Shown one piece after another: positions 1-8,514 of a stretch of 64,000 nt of DNA (within the stretch, counting starts at the first letter, position 1; every line of letters begins with the position of its first letter). The DNA comes from Roseivivax isoporae LMG 25204 (GTDB taxonomy: Bacteria > Pseudomonadota > Alphaproteobacteria > Rhodobacterales > Rhodobacteraceae). The position numbers were made by a program, and so were the translations under genes. The DNA lies in assembly GCF_000521865.1 (NCBI RefSeq), contig NZ_JAME01000017.1:38692-102691 (forward strand), written 5' to 3'. The notes beneath the pieces were generated by a model that saw nothing but the letters and a program-made list of their open reading frames with translations, did no database searches and had not been told where the DNA came from.

Positions 1-1021
1 CGAGCCGGACATGCGGATAGAAATAGGCGTTGTCGGCATGGAAGAGCGCGCGGTCGGTGACCGGCCCCGACAGGTCCGCCGAAAAGCCGCAGCGCGCGGC
101 GAACGTGCCCTCGACCGCGTGGATGGTGCCCGTGTCGTCGAAGGCCACGTCGTAATCCACGACGAAATCGTGCCGCTTGCCGGTCGCGGTCATGTCCTGG
201 TCGCGGTCGGGACGGATCTTGACCGGGCGGTCGAGCTTCTTGGCGGCGAGCGCCGCAACCGCGGCGAAGAGGTTCATCTGGCTCTCCTTGCCGCCGAAGC
301 CCCCGCCCATGCGGCGCACCTGCACGGTCACCGCGTTCGACGGCACGCCCAGGACGTGGGCGACCATGTGCTGCGCCTCGCTCGGATGCTGGGTCGAGCA
401 GTACACCGTCACGGTGTCGTCCTCGCCCGGGATCGCGAAGGAGATCTGCCCCTCGAGATACATGTGGTCCTGCCCGCCGATGCGCACGGTGCCGGCGATC
501 CGGTGCGGCGCCGCCTGCCGTCCCTCCGCGAGCGTGCCGCGCCGGAGCGTCAGGGGCTCCGTCACCATCGGATGGCCGGCGGTGATCGCGGCCTCGGGAT
601 CGAGCGCGTGCGGCAGCGGCTCGGCGTCGAGGCGGGCCAGCGCCGCCGCCCGCCGGGCGAGGTCGCGGGTCTCTGCCACCACGGCAAAGAGCGGCTGGCC
701 GTGATATTCGATCAGCGTCTCGGGAAAGACCGGGTCGTCGTGCTTGCCGGTCGGGCTCACGTCGTTCGCGCCGGGAATGTCGGTGGCGGTCAGCACCGCC
801 ACCACGCCCGGGGCCGCGCGCACCGCCGACAGGTCAAGCGCGCGGATGCGGGCATGGGTCACGTCCGACTGGCCGAGATAGGCATGCAGCGTGCCCGCGG
901 GTTCGGCGATGTCGTCGGTATAGGCCGCCCGGCCGGTGACGTGCTTCGCGGCGCTGTCGTGGATGAGCCCGGTATGCACGGCGCCCCGGATCGGCGCGTG
1001 GATCGGCTTCATGTCGGTCAT
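1..1021 (-). CDS. xdhB: Xanthine dehydrogenase molybdopterin-binding subunit XdhB, partial (3' end outside window)
   Basis: This is the N-terminal ~340 residues of the large, molybdenum-cofactor subunit of bacterial xanthine dehydrogenase, which oxidises hypoxanthine and xanthine to urate in the cytoplasm. Translation from the ATG at 1021 begins MTDMKPIHAPIRG and shows the family's hallmark glycine-rich motif GGGFGGKE and the N-terminal hammerhead (a/b) domain. A strong ribosome site (AAAGGAGG) sits just upstream, and xdhA ends 17 bases before it, so the two are one operon. The reading frame is still open at base 1, so the Mo-pterin C-terminal domain lies outside the window; xdhC would be expected beyond it. 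Sequence shows the frame and motif; substrate (xanthine) is inferred from the split XdhA/XdhB arrangement. Confidence 0.93.
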   Translation of the reverse strand, partial: MTDMKPIHAPIRGAVHTGLIHDSAAKHVTGRAAYTDDIAEPAGTLHAYLGQSDVTHARIRALDLSAVRAAPGVVAVLTATDIPGANDVSPTGKHDDPVFPETLIEYHGQPLFAVVAETRDLARRAAALARLDAEPLPHALDPEAAITAGHPMVTEPLTLRRGTLAEGRQAAPHRIAGTVRIGGQDHMYLEGQISFAIPGEDDTVTVYCSTQHPSEAQHMVAHVLGVPSNAVTVQVRRMGGGFGGKESQMNLFAAVAALAAKKLDRPVKIRPDRDQDMTATGKRHDFVVDYDVAFDDTGTIHAVEGTFAARCGFSADLSGPVTDRALFHADNAYFYPHVRL

Positions 1022-1037
1022 CGGGTCCTCCTTTCCC

Positions 1038-2492
1038 TCAGGCGCTGAGCCGGACGCGGGCCGCGCCGGACTGTTCGAGATGGAAGCGCCGCAGCAGGTT
1101 CTGCGCGGCGAGGCGGCGATACCCGGCCGAGGCGCGCCAGTCGGTCAGGGGCGCGAAATCGTCGCCGAGCGCCTCGGCCGCGGCCTCGAACGCGGCCGCG
1201 TCGAACGGCCTGCCCTCGAGCGCCGCCTCGGCGCGGGGCGCACGGCGCGGCGTCGCCGCCATGCCGCCGAAGGCGATGCGGGCCGACGTTATGCGCCCCT
1301 CCGCCACGCGCACGCTGACTCCGCAGGCAAGCGCCGAGATGTCCTCGTCGCGCCGTTTCGACACCTTGTAGGCGGCGTCGATCTGGCCCGGCGCGGGCAG
1401 CGGCACGCGCACGCTCTCGACGAAGTCGCCGGGGACGCGGTCCTGCCGGCCGTAATCGACGAAGAAATCCTCGAGCGGCAGCGTGCGCCGCGCCTCGCCG
1501 TGCCGAAGCGTGACCGTGGCGCCGAGCGCGATCAGCACCGGCGGGGTGTCCCCGATGGGCGAGCCGTTGGCGATGTTGCCGCCGATCGTGCCCATGTTGC
1601 GCACCTGCCAGCCGGCGATGCGCGCCCAGTAGGGCGCGAGATGCGGCAGGTGCGCGGAGATGGCGGGCTCGAGCGCGGAATAGCTGACCCCCGCCCCGAT
1701 CTCGAGCGCGCCGTCCGCCACGCGCACCGCCTGCAGCTCCTGCAAGTGGCCGGTGAACACCGCGGGCCCGATGGGGCGCAGGAACTTCGTGACCCAGAGA
1801 CCCACGTCGGTCGCGCCCGCGACCACGGTCGCCTGCGGCGTCGCGGCCAGCACGCGCGCGAGGTCGTCCACGTCGGCGGGCAGAATCGCGCGGTTGTCCT
1901 CGGGCCCGGTGACGACGCGGCGCCCGTCGCGCAGGCGGCCGAGCGTCTCGGCGATGCGGTCGCGCTCGGCGGCGATCGGATCGCGTTCGGGCGTGCCGTA
2001 GCCGTGGATCGCCTGCGCCGCCCGCAGGATCGGCGCGTAGCCGGTGCAGCGGCAGAGGTTCCCCTGCAGCGCCGTCTCGACCTGCTCCGTGGTCGGGCGC
2101 GGCGACCGCATCCAGAGCGCGTAGAGCGACATGACGATCCCCGGCGTGCAGAACCCGCACTGGCTGCCGTGGTGGTCGACCATCGCCTGCTGCACCGGGT
2201 GCAGCGCCCCGCCCCGCGGGGAGAGGTGTTCGACCGTCACCACGTGGCAGCCGTCGAGCGAGGCGAGGAAGCGGATGCAGGCGTTGACCGTCTCGTAGTG
2301 CAGGCGGCCGTCACGCAGCCGGCCGACGAGCACGGTGCAGGCACCGCAATCGCCCTCGGCACACCCCTCCTTGGTGCCGGTCAGGCGCCGGTCGAGCCGA
2401 AGGTGGTCGAGCAGCGTGTCGGACGCTGCGACGCCCTCGAGGCTCACCTCGCGGTCGTTGAGCAGGAATCGGATGGCTGTACGATGCTCCAC
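1038..2492 (-). CDS. xdhA: Xanthine dehydrogenase small subunit XdhA (2Fe-2S and FAD)
   Basis: This subunit carries two [2Fe-2S] clusters and FAD and passes electrons from XdhB to NAD+. Visible in order are a plant-ferredoxin-like domain with CAEGDCGAC (about residues 44-52), a second cluster domain with QCGFC (112-115) and CRCTGY (147-152), then a PCMH-type FAD-binding domain with GATDVGLWVTK and the TIGGNIANGSP loop, and a CO-dehydrogenase-flavoprotein C-terminal domain. Length (484 aa) is normal. I chose the GTG at 2492 because GGGGGAGAGAG lies just upstream; an in-frame ATG at 2522 has no such site. It is divergent from a LysR gene that probably regulates it. Confidence 0.93.
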   Translation of the reverse strand: MEHRTAIRFLLNDREVSLEGVAASDTLLDHLRLDRRLTGTKEGCAEGDCGACTVLVGRLRDGRLHYETVNACIRFLASLDGCHVVTVEHLSPRGGALHPVQQAMVDHHGSQCGFCTPGIVMSLYALWMRSPRPTTEQVETALQGNLCRCTGYAPILRAAQAIHGYGTPERDPIAAERDRIAETLGRLRDGRRVVTGPEDNRAILPADVDDLARVLAATPQATVVAGATDVGLWVTKFLRPIGPAVFTGHLQELQAVRVADGALEIGAGVSYSALEPAISAHLPHLAPYWARIAGWQVRNMGTIGGNIANGSPIGDTPPVLIALGATVTLRHGEARRTLPLEDFFVDYGRQDRVPGDFVESVRVPLPAPGQIDAAYKVSKRRDEDISALACGVSVRVAEGRITSARIAFGGMAATPRRAPRAEAALEGRPFDAAAFEAAAEALGDDFAPLTDWRASAGYRRLAAQNLLRRFHLEQSGAARVRLSA

Positions 2493-2583
2493 GGTCTCTC
2501 TCCCCCAGCGTGTCCCGGTCATCTGCGCATCATCCTACAGCCGCCCGACCCCTTGCGTTAACGGCGCCTGTTGGCAAATTCTT

Positions 2584-2598
2584 TCAACGAACCGTTGA
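2584..2598. promoter_or_regulatory. Palindrome between xdhA and the LysR gene, candidate operator
   Basis: TCAACG-AAC-CGTTGA is a perfect 6-3-6 inverted repeat in the only AT-leaning part of the 154-base divergent intergenic region. LysR-type regulators usually bind such dyads between themselves and their target, so it is a plausible binding site for the product of the gene starting at 2647. The sequence shows the palindrome; its function is inferred. Confidence 0.5.
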
Positions 2599-2646
2599 TA
2601 ATCGCCGCGCGCTGCGCTCTCCTTCCCCGCGGGAGGAGACAGCGTC

Positions 2647-3561
2647 ATGCCCTATGTCGAAAGCCTTCGGGTCTTTGCCCGCGTGGTCGAGCTCGGCAGC
2701 ATCACCTCGGGCGGCCGCGACCTGCGGCTGACGCCCGCGGTGGCCAGCAAGCGCATCAAGGAACTGGAACAGAAGCTGGGCGTGCGGCTCTTCAACCGCA
2801 CCACCCGGTCGCTGACGCCGACCGAGGTCGGCCGCATGTTCTACGAGGAGACGAAGGAGGTGCTCGACCGGCTCGACCGGGCCGAGGCCGCCGTCGCGAC
2901 CTATTCGCACCGGCCGCGGGGCGCGATCCGGGTGACCGCACCGCTCGGGATCGGCCGGCGGCTGATCGCGCCCATCGTGCCGGGCTTCACCGACGCCTAT
3001 CCCGAGACCGAGGTGCGGATGCGGCTCTCGGACCGGCGCGTCGACATCCTGGGCGAGGAGCTCGACGTGGCGTTCTTTCTCGGGAACCCGCGCGATTCGA
3101 CGCTGACCATGCGCAAGATCGCGGACTGCCCGCGGGTGCTGGTGGCGGCCCCCCGCTACGTCGCCGAGCACGGCGCGCCGCGGGTGCCCGACGACCTGCT
3201 GGGCGGGCGTCACAATTGCCTGCTGCTGCGCTATCCGCGCTCGCCGGAATATTACTGGGTGCTCGACACGCCCGACGGGCCGCGCAAGCTCGAGGTGTCG
3301 GGCCGCTTCGACGCGGATGACGGCGACATCCTGACCGACTGGGCACTCGCCGGGCGTGGCATCGCGATGAAGCCGCTCTTCGACGTGGCGCGCCATCTCG
3401 AGAGCGGCGCGCTGGTCGAGGTGCTGCCGGATCACCGGCCCCCGACCGCGCTGTTCGGCTGCCTCTACCCGCACAAGCGGCTGCAGGACACCAAGGTGCG
3501 GCTCTTCATCGACCACGCGGTCGATGCCGCGCGCCGGGCGCTGGCGTTGCCCGCGCCCTAG
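2647..3561 (+). CDS. LysR family transcriptional regulator
   Basis: A 304-residue LysR-type regulator. The N-terminal winged helix spans about residues 1-60 (VFARVVELGSITSGGRDL, then ASKRIKELEQKLG and RLFNRTTRSLTPTEVG), followed by the usual linker helix and a substrate-binding domain of periplasmic-binding fold from about residue 90. It is divergent from xdhA across a region with a perfect dyad, so control of xanthine dehydrogenase is the obvious guess; the effector is unknown. The ATG is preceded by GGGAGGAGACAGC. Its last 4 bases overlap the convergent DMT transporter gene. Confidence 0.9.
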   Translation: MPYVESLRVFARVVELGSITSGGRDLRLTPAVASKRIKELEQKLGVRLFNRTTRSLTPTEVGRMFYEETKEVLDRLDRAEAAVATYSHRPRGAIRVTAPLGIGRRLIAPIVPGFTDAYPETEVRMRLSDRRVDILGEELDVAFFLGNPRDSTLTMRKIADCPRVLVAAPRYVAEHGAPRVPDDLLGGRHNCLLLRYPRSPEYYWVLDTPDGPRKLEVSGRFDADDGDILTDWALAGRGIAMKPLFDVARHLESGALVEVLPDHRPPTALFGCLYPHKRLQDTKVRLFIDHAVDAARRALALPAP

Positions 3562-4502
3562 TGGTCGCGCGGCTGCGCGCTTGCCACCTCGAGGTCGCGC
3601 GCGCGTTCGCGGTGGAACACGTAGATGCCCGAGCCGAGGATGATCGCCGCGCCGAGGATGGTCATGCCGTCCGGGAACTCGCCGAAGATCAGGAAACCGA
3701 CCGCCGTCGCGCCCACGATCTCGAGATACTGGAACGGTGCGAGGATGCTCGCCTCGACCTTGCTGAAGGCAAAGGTGATCATCAGGAAGGTGACGGTCGC
3801 CAGCATGCCCGCCGCCGCCACGGCGATCATCGCCCAGCCCGGCATCTCGAGGAGCGGGCCGCCGCCGCCGCCGAGCGCGAGGCGCACGATCTCGGCCCCG
3901 CCCAGCAGGGCGGCGGCGCAAAGCGAGGCGCCGACCTGGAAGCTCAGCGCCGACTGCCGCAGGGAGGCCTTGCGCAGGACGATCATGTTGAGCGCGTAGG
4001 CGACCGCGCCCACAAGCGGCAGGAGCGCGACCGGCCCGAAGACGGCGAAGTTCGGGCGGATCACGATCATCGCGCCGACGAGCCCGACGCCCACGGCGGC
4101 AAAGCGGCGCGGCCCCGGCACCTCGCCGAGGAAGATGCCGGCGAGCAGCGTCAGCACCAGGGGCTCGAGGAAGAAGATCGCGATCGCCGTCGCGATGGGC
4201 ATGACCGAGAACGCGGTGATGAGCGTGTAGGTCACCGTCGCGATCAGGGCCGCGGAGGCGAGCGAGGCGAGGGTGAAGATCGGCCCCGCGAGGTGACGCC
4301 GCAGCAGCACCGCGACAGGCACCAGGAACGCGGCCTGCGCCAGCGCGCGCAGCACCGTCACCTCGAAGGGCGGCAGGACCGAGGTCAGGGATTTCGAGAT
4401 CGCGTCGCCCACCGGCAGAAGACCCATGGCGAGGCACATGACGATCATGCCGATGCGCTTGTCGGCGTCGGATCCGGTCGACGTGGCGGTTGTCGTGGTC
4501 AC
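3558..4502 (-). CDS. DMT superfamily (EamA) transporter
   Basis: Inner-membrane protein of 314 residues with about ten hydrophobic segments arranged as two EamA repeats (roughly 17-150 and 165-300), typical of drug/metabolite transporters of the RhaT/YdcZ/RarD type. Start MTTTTATSTG is low-complexity and soluble, then the first helix begins near residue 17. ATG at 4502 follows a GGAGGTTTCCGT site. Substrate cannot be read from the sequence; purine-related or amino acid export is possible given neighbouring genes but not supported. Ends convergent with, and overlapping, the LysR gene. Confidence 0.85.
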   Translation of the reverse strand: MTTTTATSTGSDADKRIGMIVMCLAMGLLPVGDAISKSLTSVLPPFEVTVLRALAQAAFLVPVAVLLRRHLAGPIFTLASLASAALIATVTYTLITAFSVMPIATAIAIFFLEPLVLTLLAGIFLGEVPGPRRFAAVGVGLVGAMIVIRPNFAVFGPVALLPLVGAVAYALNMIVLRKASLRQSALSFQVGASLCAAALLGGAEIVRLALGGGGGPLLEMPGWAMIAVAAAGMLATVTFLMITFAFSKVEASILAPFQYLEIVGATAVGFLIFGEFPDGMTILGAAIILGSGIYVFHRERARDLEVASAQPRDH

Positions 4503-4696
4503 GGAAACCTCCTCAGGCGCCGCGGGGGCGCACGAACGGTCCGGGCGTTCAGGACGGTGTCACGGGGGGTGCGGGACGCCATCCCGCACCTCCGGCCAGC
4601 TAGCCGCTCGGGGCGCCCCGGTCAACCGCGCGCACGATCGGATGAACCGGATGCCCTCGGCGCGCGTATGTCCTTCAGGTCCTGAACGGAGGCAGC

Positions 4697-5101
4697 ATGC
4701 AGATCGCTCTACTCTACGTCGTGACGGCCGCGATCTTTCTCGCGGCGGATGCCGTCATGTTGCGCGCGGTGATGAAGCCGCTCTTCACCAAGCACCTCGG
4801 CGACGCGGTGCTCGACAGTCCCCGGCTCGGCGCGGCGGTGGGGTTCTACCTCGTCTACGTGGCGATCCTGCTCTGGTTCGCATCATGGCCGGCGCTGCGC
4901 GACGACATGCCGGTGCAGGCGCTCCTGAACGGGGCGCTGATCGGCATCGTCGGTTACGGCACCTACGAGATGACGTCCTACGCGGTCATGCGCGACTGGT
5001 CGCTCGAACAGGTGGCGGCGGACCTCACCTGGGGCACGGTGCTGACCGCGGTCTCGGCGTGGCTGGGCGTCGTGATCGTGCGGGCGCTGCCCTTCGGGTG
5101 A
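4697..5101 (+). CDS. DUF2177 family membrane protein
   Basis: Small integral membrane protein (134 aa) with four predicted helices; the motif YGTYEMTSYAVMRDW near residues 90-105 and the N-terminal helix with FLAADAVMLR are characteristic of DUF2177, a family of unknown function found next to varied genes. It stands alone on the plus strand with a GGAGGCAGC ribosome site. The following gene is convergent. Function unknown. Confidence 0.85.
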   Translation: MQIALLYVVTAAIFLAADAVMLRAVMKPLFTKHLGDAVLDSPRLGAAVGFYLVYVAILLWFASWPALRDDMPVQALLNGALIGIVGYGTYEMTSYAVMRDWSLEQVAADLTWGTVLTAVSAWLGVVIVRALPFG

Positions 5102-5117
5102 TCCCGCGGCGGCCGCG

Positions 5118-5420
5118 TCAGCCGGGCCCGTCCTTGCGCAGGGCGGCAGGGATGCACGCCTCGAGCCCCGCGGGCAGGACGAGCCATGCGCCCGCCGCGT
5201 AGGTTCGTGCCACGAGGTCCGGGCCGTCGGCGCGGAGCGTGAGCGACAGGGGCGAGGCACCGGTGACCGCCACGCCCTGCCCCAGCCGCGCGACGAGCCC
5301 CTCGGGCGGGAACGGCACGAACACCGCCGGCGCGCCGCCGCCCGCCCGCAGGACGAGCGCGAGGATCGCGATCCACGCGGCCAGAAGAACCGGAAGCGCG
5401 GCGAGGAGGCGGAGGATCAT
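5118..5420 (-). CDS. Small membrane-anchored protein of unknown function
   Basis: A 100-residue protein starting MILRLLAALPVLLAAW with a single N-terminal hydrophobic helix (about residues 2-24) and a short extracytoplasmic tail of about 75 residues. I recognise no family. It lies 13 bases after the 348-residue gene on the same strand and is the last gene of a tightly packed minus-strand unit (8371 to 5118) that starts with a Tat-exported FAD-linked oxidase. The tail may act outside the membrane. Start ATG at 5420. Confidence 0.65.
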   Translation of the reverse strand: MILRLLAALPVLLAAWIAILALVLRAGGGAPAVFVPFPPEGLVARLGQGVAVTGASPLSLTLRADGPDLVARTYAAGAWLVLPAGLEACIPAALRKDGPG

Positions 5421-5433
5421 CGGCCGCGCCCCA

Positions 5434-6480
5434 TCAGTAATCGTGCACGTGCTCGAGCCGCAGCCCGGCCGCGTCGAGCCCGCGCAGGCGCTCGGCCAGG
5501 TCCCGCACCGGCACGAGGAGGAGCGCCCGCGTGTCGCCGTGGCCCTGCCGAGGAAACGTGGCGAGCGCGCCCGGGACATCCGCCCCATCGGACAGCGCGG
5601 TGAAGAGGATGCGATCGTTGCCGGCCATGTCGACGAAGGTGGCGCCGGCCTCGGCCCAGTCCCGAAGGATGTGGGTAAGCGCGCGGTAGCGCGGCGTCTC
5701 CACCTCGATTCCCTCGGGCAGGGTCCGCAGGACGCGCACGCCCTCCGGCGCCTCGAGCGTCTCCGCCGGAAGGTCCGCCACCACCATCTGAAGCGTCGTG
5801 TCGTCCTGCCCGGTCGCCGCCACGCCGCGCGCGATGAGCCCCGCATAGGCGGCACGCGCCCGGTGCTCGAGCCCGAGCGCCAGCGCGCGCTCGCGGTCGC
5901 GCAGGCCGCCCTCCGATGCTTCGCGCAGCGCCGCCGCGTCGGCGCGGAAATCGTAGCGGTACCACGGCACCTGCTGCAGAAAGGTCGCGTAATCCGCCGC
6001 CTGCGCGGCCGACAGCGCGTCGAGCGGCGCACGATCCGGCCCCCGGAGGCGCGCGACCGCCCGGCCCGCGGTTTCCTCGTAGGCGGCCTTCATCAGCATC
6101 TCGAAGGTGAAGGACACGCCGATCACGTGCACGAGCGTCCGCGTCGCGCCGTCGATCTCTCCGAGGGCCGCGCTCTCGCGCCTGAGCGTGCAGAGGCCGC
6201 GCCAGTATCCCGCGACCGCCGGCAGGAAGTCGTAGGCGTGCGGGTCGTGGTCGCGGATGACGCGCGCGTAATCGTCGTAGGCGTGGACGATGTGCCATTC
6301 GGGATAGGTCAGGAGCGTGCGCACCGCCGGCCGCGTCTCGGAAGACAGGGGCCTGCGCGGCGCGGGCGCGGCGTCGCCGTGGCAGAGCGTCTCGACATAC
6401 GCGACCGGGGCGCCGAGCAGGACGACCGGCAGGAGCAGGATGCCGAGCGCCACCGCGGCCCGGCGCGCCCAGCGCCTCAT
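5434..6480 (-). CDS. Membrane-anchored protein of unknown function (348 aa)
   Basis: The protein starts MRRWARRAAVALGILLL, one N-terminal membrane anchor (about residues 8-30), then a soluble domain with a conserved-looking segment TYPEWHIVHAYDDYARV near residues 60-77 and no motif I can assign to an enzyme class. The ATG at 6480 overlaps the stop of the upstream DUF4383-like gene (ATGA), which decides the start over longer in-frame options. Translational coupling in the same unit as the FAD-linked oxidase suggests a joint extracytoplasmic or membrane role. Hypothetical. Confidence 0.75.
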   Translation of the reverse strand: MRRWARRAAVALGILLLPVVLLGAPVAYVETLCHGDAAPAPRRPLSSETRPAVRTLLTYPEWHIVHAYDDYARVIRDHDPHAYDFLPAVAGYWRGLCTLRRESAALGEIDGATRTLVHVIGVSFTFEMLMKAAYEETAGRAVARLRGPDRAPLDALSAAQAADYATFLQQVPWYRYDFRADAAALREASEGGLRDRERALALGLEHRARAAYAGLIARGVAATGQDDTTLQMVVADLPAETLEAPEGVRVLRTLPEGIEVETPRYRALTHILRDWAEAGATFVDMAGNDRILFTALSDGADVPGALATFPRQGHGDTRALLLVPVRDLAERLRGLDAAGLRLEHVHDY

Positions 6481-6884
6481 GACCGGCCCGCGCGCACGAG
6501 GCCAGCGACGAGCGCGACGGACCCGAGCCCCAGATGCGGCAGGTTCGCCGCGATCCTGAGCGGCGCGAGGCTCGCCCCGAGCGAGGGATTGGTGAAGATC
6601 CCGAAATCGAGGTAGCCCCACCCGGTCAGGAGGCCGCAGAGCCCGTCGCCCAGATAGGCGGCGCCGAAGAGGACGAGAAAGAGCCGCGCGGCGCGGCTCG
6701 AGACCAACGCGGCGGCGAGCGCCCAGAGCGCCGAGGCGAGGTGAAGCGCGTCGTCGAACGGATCGAGCGCGAAGATGCCGAAGGCGCGCCCGTCCGCATC
6801 CGTCAGGCCGGGCACGTAGTTGATCGCGGCGGCCGCGAGCAGGATCGCGGCGTAGACGAGGGAAAGTCTGCGTTCGGGGGTCAC
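6477..6884 (-). CDS. DUF4383-like small membrane protein
   Basis: A 135-residue protein with four hydrophobic helices; the pattern GIFALDPFDDALHLASALWAL followed by AARLFLVLFGAAYLGDGLCG resembles DUF4383 membrane proteins of unknown function. It begins with GTG (GTGA overlap with the stop of the FAD-linked oxidase gene) and ends in an ATGA overlap with the next gene, so the three are translationally coupled. Confidence 0.75.
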   Translation of the reverse strand: MTPERRLSLVYAAILLAAAAINYVPGLTDADGRAFGIFALDPFDDALHLASALWALAAALVSSRAARLFLVLFGAAYLGDGLCGLLTGWGYLDFGIFTNPSLGASLAPLRIAANLPHLGLGSVALVAGLVRAGRS

Positions 6885-8371
6885 AGGTCCGCCATGTAGC
6901 TGTCCCAGAGGTTGTTGCGCAGCGCGAGCCGCGGGTCGAGGGCCCGCTTGGCGGCCGCGAATTCCGCCGCGCGGGGATAGGCGGCGGCGAACTGGTCGGC
7001 CCGCGCGTGCGGGCGGTAGGGCAGGTAATAGCTGCCGCCCAGCGCCAGCACCCGGTCGATCAGCCGGCGCGTCATGCGCACGTGGTCGGCCTCGGCCCGC
7101 GCGGTGCGTTCCTGGGTGAACGACATGACCGCGGCGATGCGGGGCGTCGGCGAATGCGCGAGCACGCTGACCGGGTCGGCCTCGACGTGCCGCAGCGTGA
7201 CGTTCAGGAACTCGGCGAAGGCGTCGGGAATGACCTCGCGGCATGCCTCGAGAAAGCCGCCGAACGCCGCCTGCGGCAGAAAATATTCGTGCAGGATGTC
7301 GACGCGCCCCGGGTCGCGGTCGTCGAGCGTCGCAACGGGCTCGTTCATCAGCGCGTTGCGGGTGGCCGGTCCCGCGATTCGGGGGCCGAGGCCGCTTTCG
7401 ATCCACCAGCGGACGCGCTTCATGCCCTCCCGGCCGACCTGCGCGCGGTAGAGCCGCGCTGCGGCGTGGGACACGAAGCCCGACCCGGCCGCCGGCGGCA
7501 GGTCGGACTGGTCGGCCGCGGGCGCGTAGGTCACGAGCAGCGCCTCCTCGAAGAGCCGCGCGCGGTCGACGTTGAGCCGCCCGTAGGCCATGGGCGTCGC
7601 GGGATCGGCCACCGCCGCGGCGAAGGCGGAGGGGAACGCGTCGGCCGGCATCACCACGAAGGCGGGTTCGAGCCGCGCGTTCGCGACCATCTCGACCTCG
7701 AGATCGACGATCAGCCCGATCAGCCCGTAGCCGCCCATGGCAAGCGCGAAGAGGTCGGGATTCTCGGTCCGCGAGGCGGTGACGAGCGTGCCGTCCGCCA
7801 GCACCATGCGCAACGACCGCACCGTCGCCCCCATGGGACCGTAGGGCACGGGCCAGCCGTGCGCGTTCACCGAAAACGTGGCGGCCACGCCGAAATCGTT
7901 GTTCGACTGCATGACCGCGGGACCGAAGCCCAGCGGATCGAGCGCCGCGATCACGTCCGCCCAGCGCGCGCCGCCGTTCACGCGGTAGGTGCCGGCGGCG
8001 GTGTCGGGCTCGATCCACGCGTCGTCCACGGTGATCGCGGTGCCCTCGCGCGGGATCGCCTGCCCGCCCATGGAATGGCGCGCCGCGCCCACATTGACCG
8101 GACGCCCGTCGGCGCGGGCCGCCGACAGTTCCGCGCGCAGCGCGTCGACGAGTGCCGTGCCAGGGGAGCGCGGGCGCACATGGGCGCGGACCGGCGTCGC
8201 CGACAGCCCGCTCGCATCGTCGAGGATCAGCGGATCGGCAGGCACCACTTTTGCGGGCACGCCGCCAAGCCCGGGAAGGCCCGGCGCCCAGGCCCGCCCC
8301 GCCACGTAGCCCGCCGCCGCGCCGCCGAGGACGAGCGCGCCGCGCCGCGTGATCCTGCCGATGCCTGCCAC
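6881..8371 (-). CDS. FAD-linked oxidase (aldonolactone oxidase-like), Tat-exported
   Basis: A flavoprotein oxidoreductase of 496 residues. The N-terminus ITRRGALVLGG followed by a hydrophobic stretch is a twin-arginine-type export signal. A PCMH-type FAD-binding domain follows; ARHSMGGQ (about residue 80) is the family position where a histidine can bind FAD covalently, and FGVAATFSVNAHG, GGYGLIGLIVDLE are typical FAD-domain loops. The C-terminal half ends YPRAAEFAAAKRALDP, like D-arabinono-/L-gulono-1,4-lactone oxidases. GTG start at 8371 is the best choice: CACGGA precedes it and it places the RR motif near the N-terminus. First gene of a four-gene coupled unit. Substrate unknown. Confidence 0.82.
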   Translation of the reverse strand: MAGIGRITRRGALVLGGAAAGYVAGRAWAPGLPGLGGVPAKVVPADPLILDDASGLSATPVRAHVRPRSPGTALVDALRAELSAARADGRPVNVGAARHSMGGQAIPREGTAITVDDAWIEPDTAAGTYRVNGGARWADVIAALDPLGFGPAVMQSNNDFGVAATFSVNAHGWPVPYGPMGATVRSLRMVLADGTLVTASRTENPDLFALAMGGYGLIGLIVDLEVEMVANARLEPAFVVMPADAFPSAFAAAVADPATPMAYGRLNVDRARLFEEALLVTYAPAADQSDLPPAAGSGFVSHAAARLYRAQVGREGMKRVRWWIESGLGPRIAGPATRNALMNEPVATLDDRDPGRVDILHEYFLPQAAFGGFLEACREVIPDAFAEFLNVTLRHVEADPVSVLAHSPTPRIAAVMSFTQERTARAEADHVRMTRRLIDRVLALGGSYYLPYRPHARADQFAAAYPRAAEFAAAKRALDPRLALRNNLWDSYMADL

Positions 8372-8462
8372 TCCGTGCCCCGCCTGCCGTGCCTGCCCAC
8401 CCGCCTTGGTAGCGCACCGCCCGGCCTGCCGTAAGTCAGGATAATCCGACCTCGGGGACGCA

Positions 8463-8496
8463 GGAACGGCCCGCCGCAGGCGCGACGGGCCGTTCC
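8463..8496 (-). terminator. Strong hairpin after the NCS1 permease gene
   Basis: GGAACGGCCCG (8463-8473) pairs perfectly with CGGGCCGTTCC (8486-8496) across a 12-base loop, 18 bases past the permease stop. There is no T-run on either side, so it may be a rho-independent-like terminator or an RNA-stabilising 3' end. Confidence 0.6.
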
Positions 8497-8514
8497 CTTG
8501 TCCGCCGGGACGCG

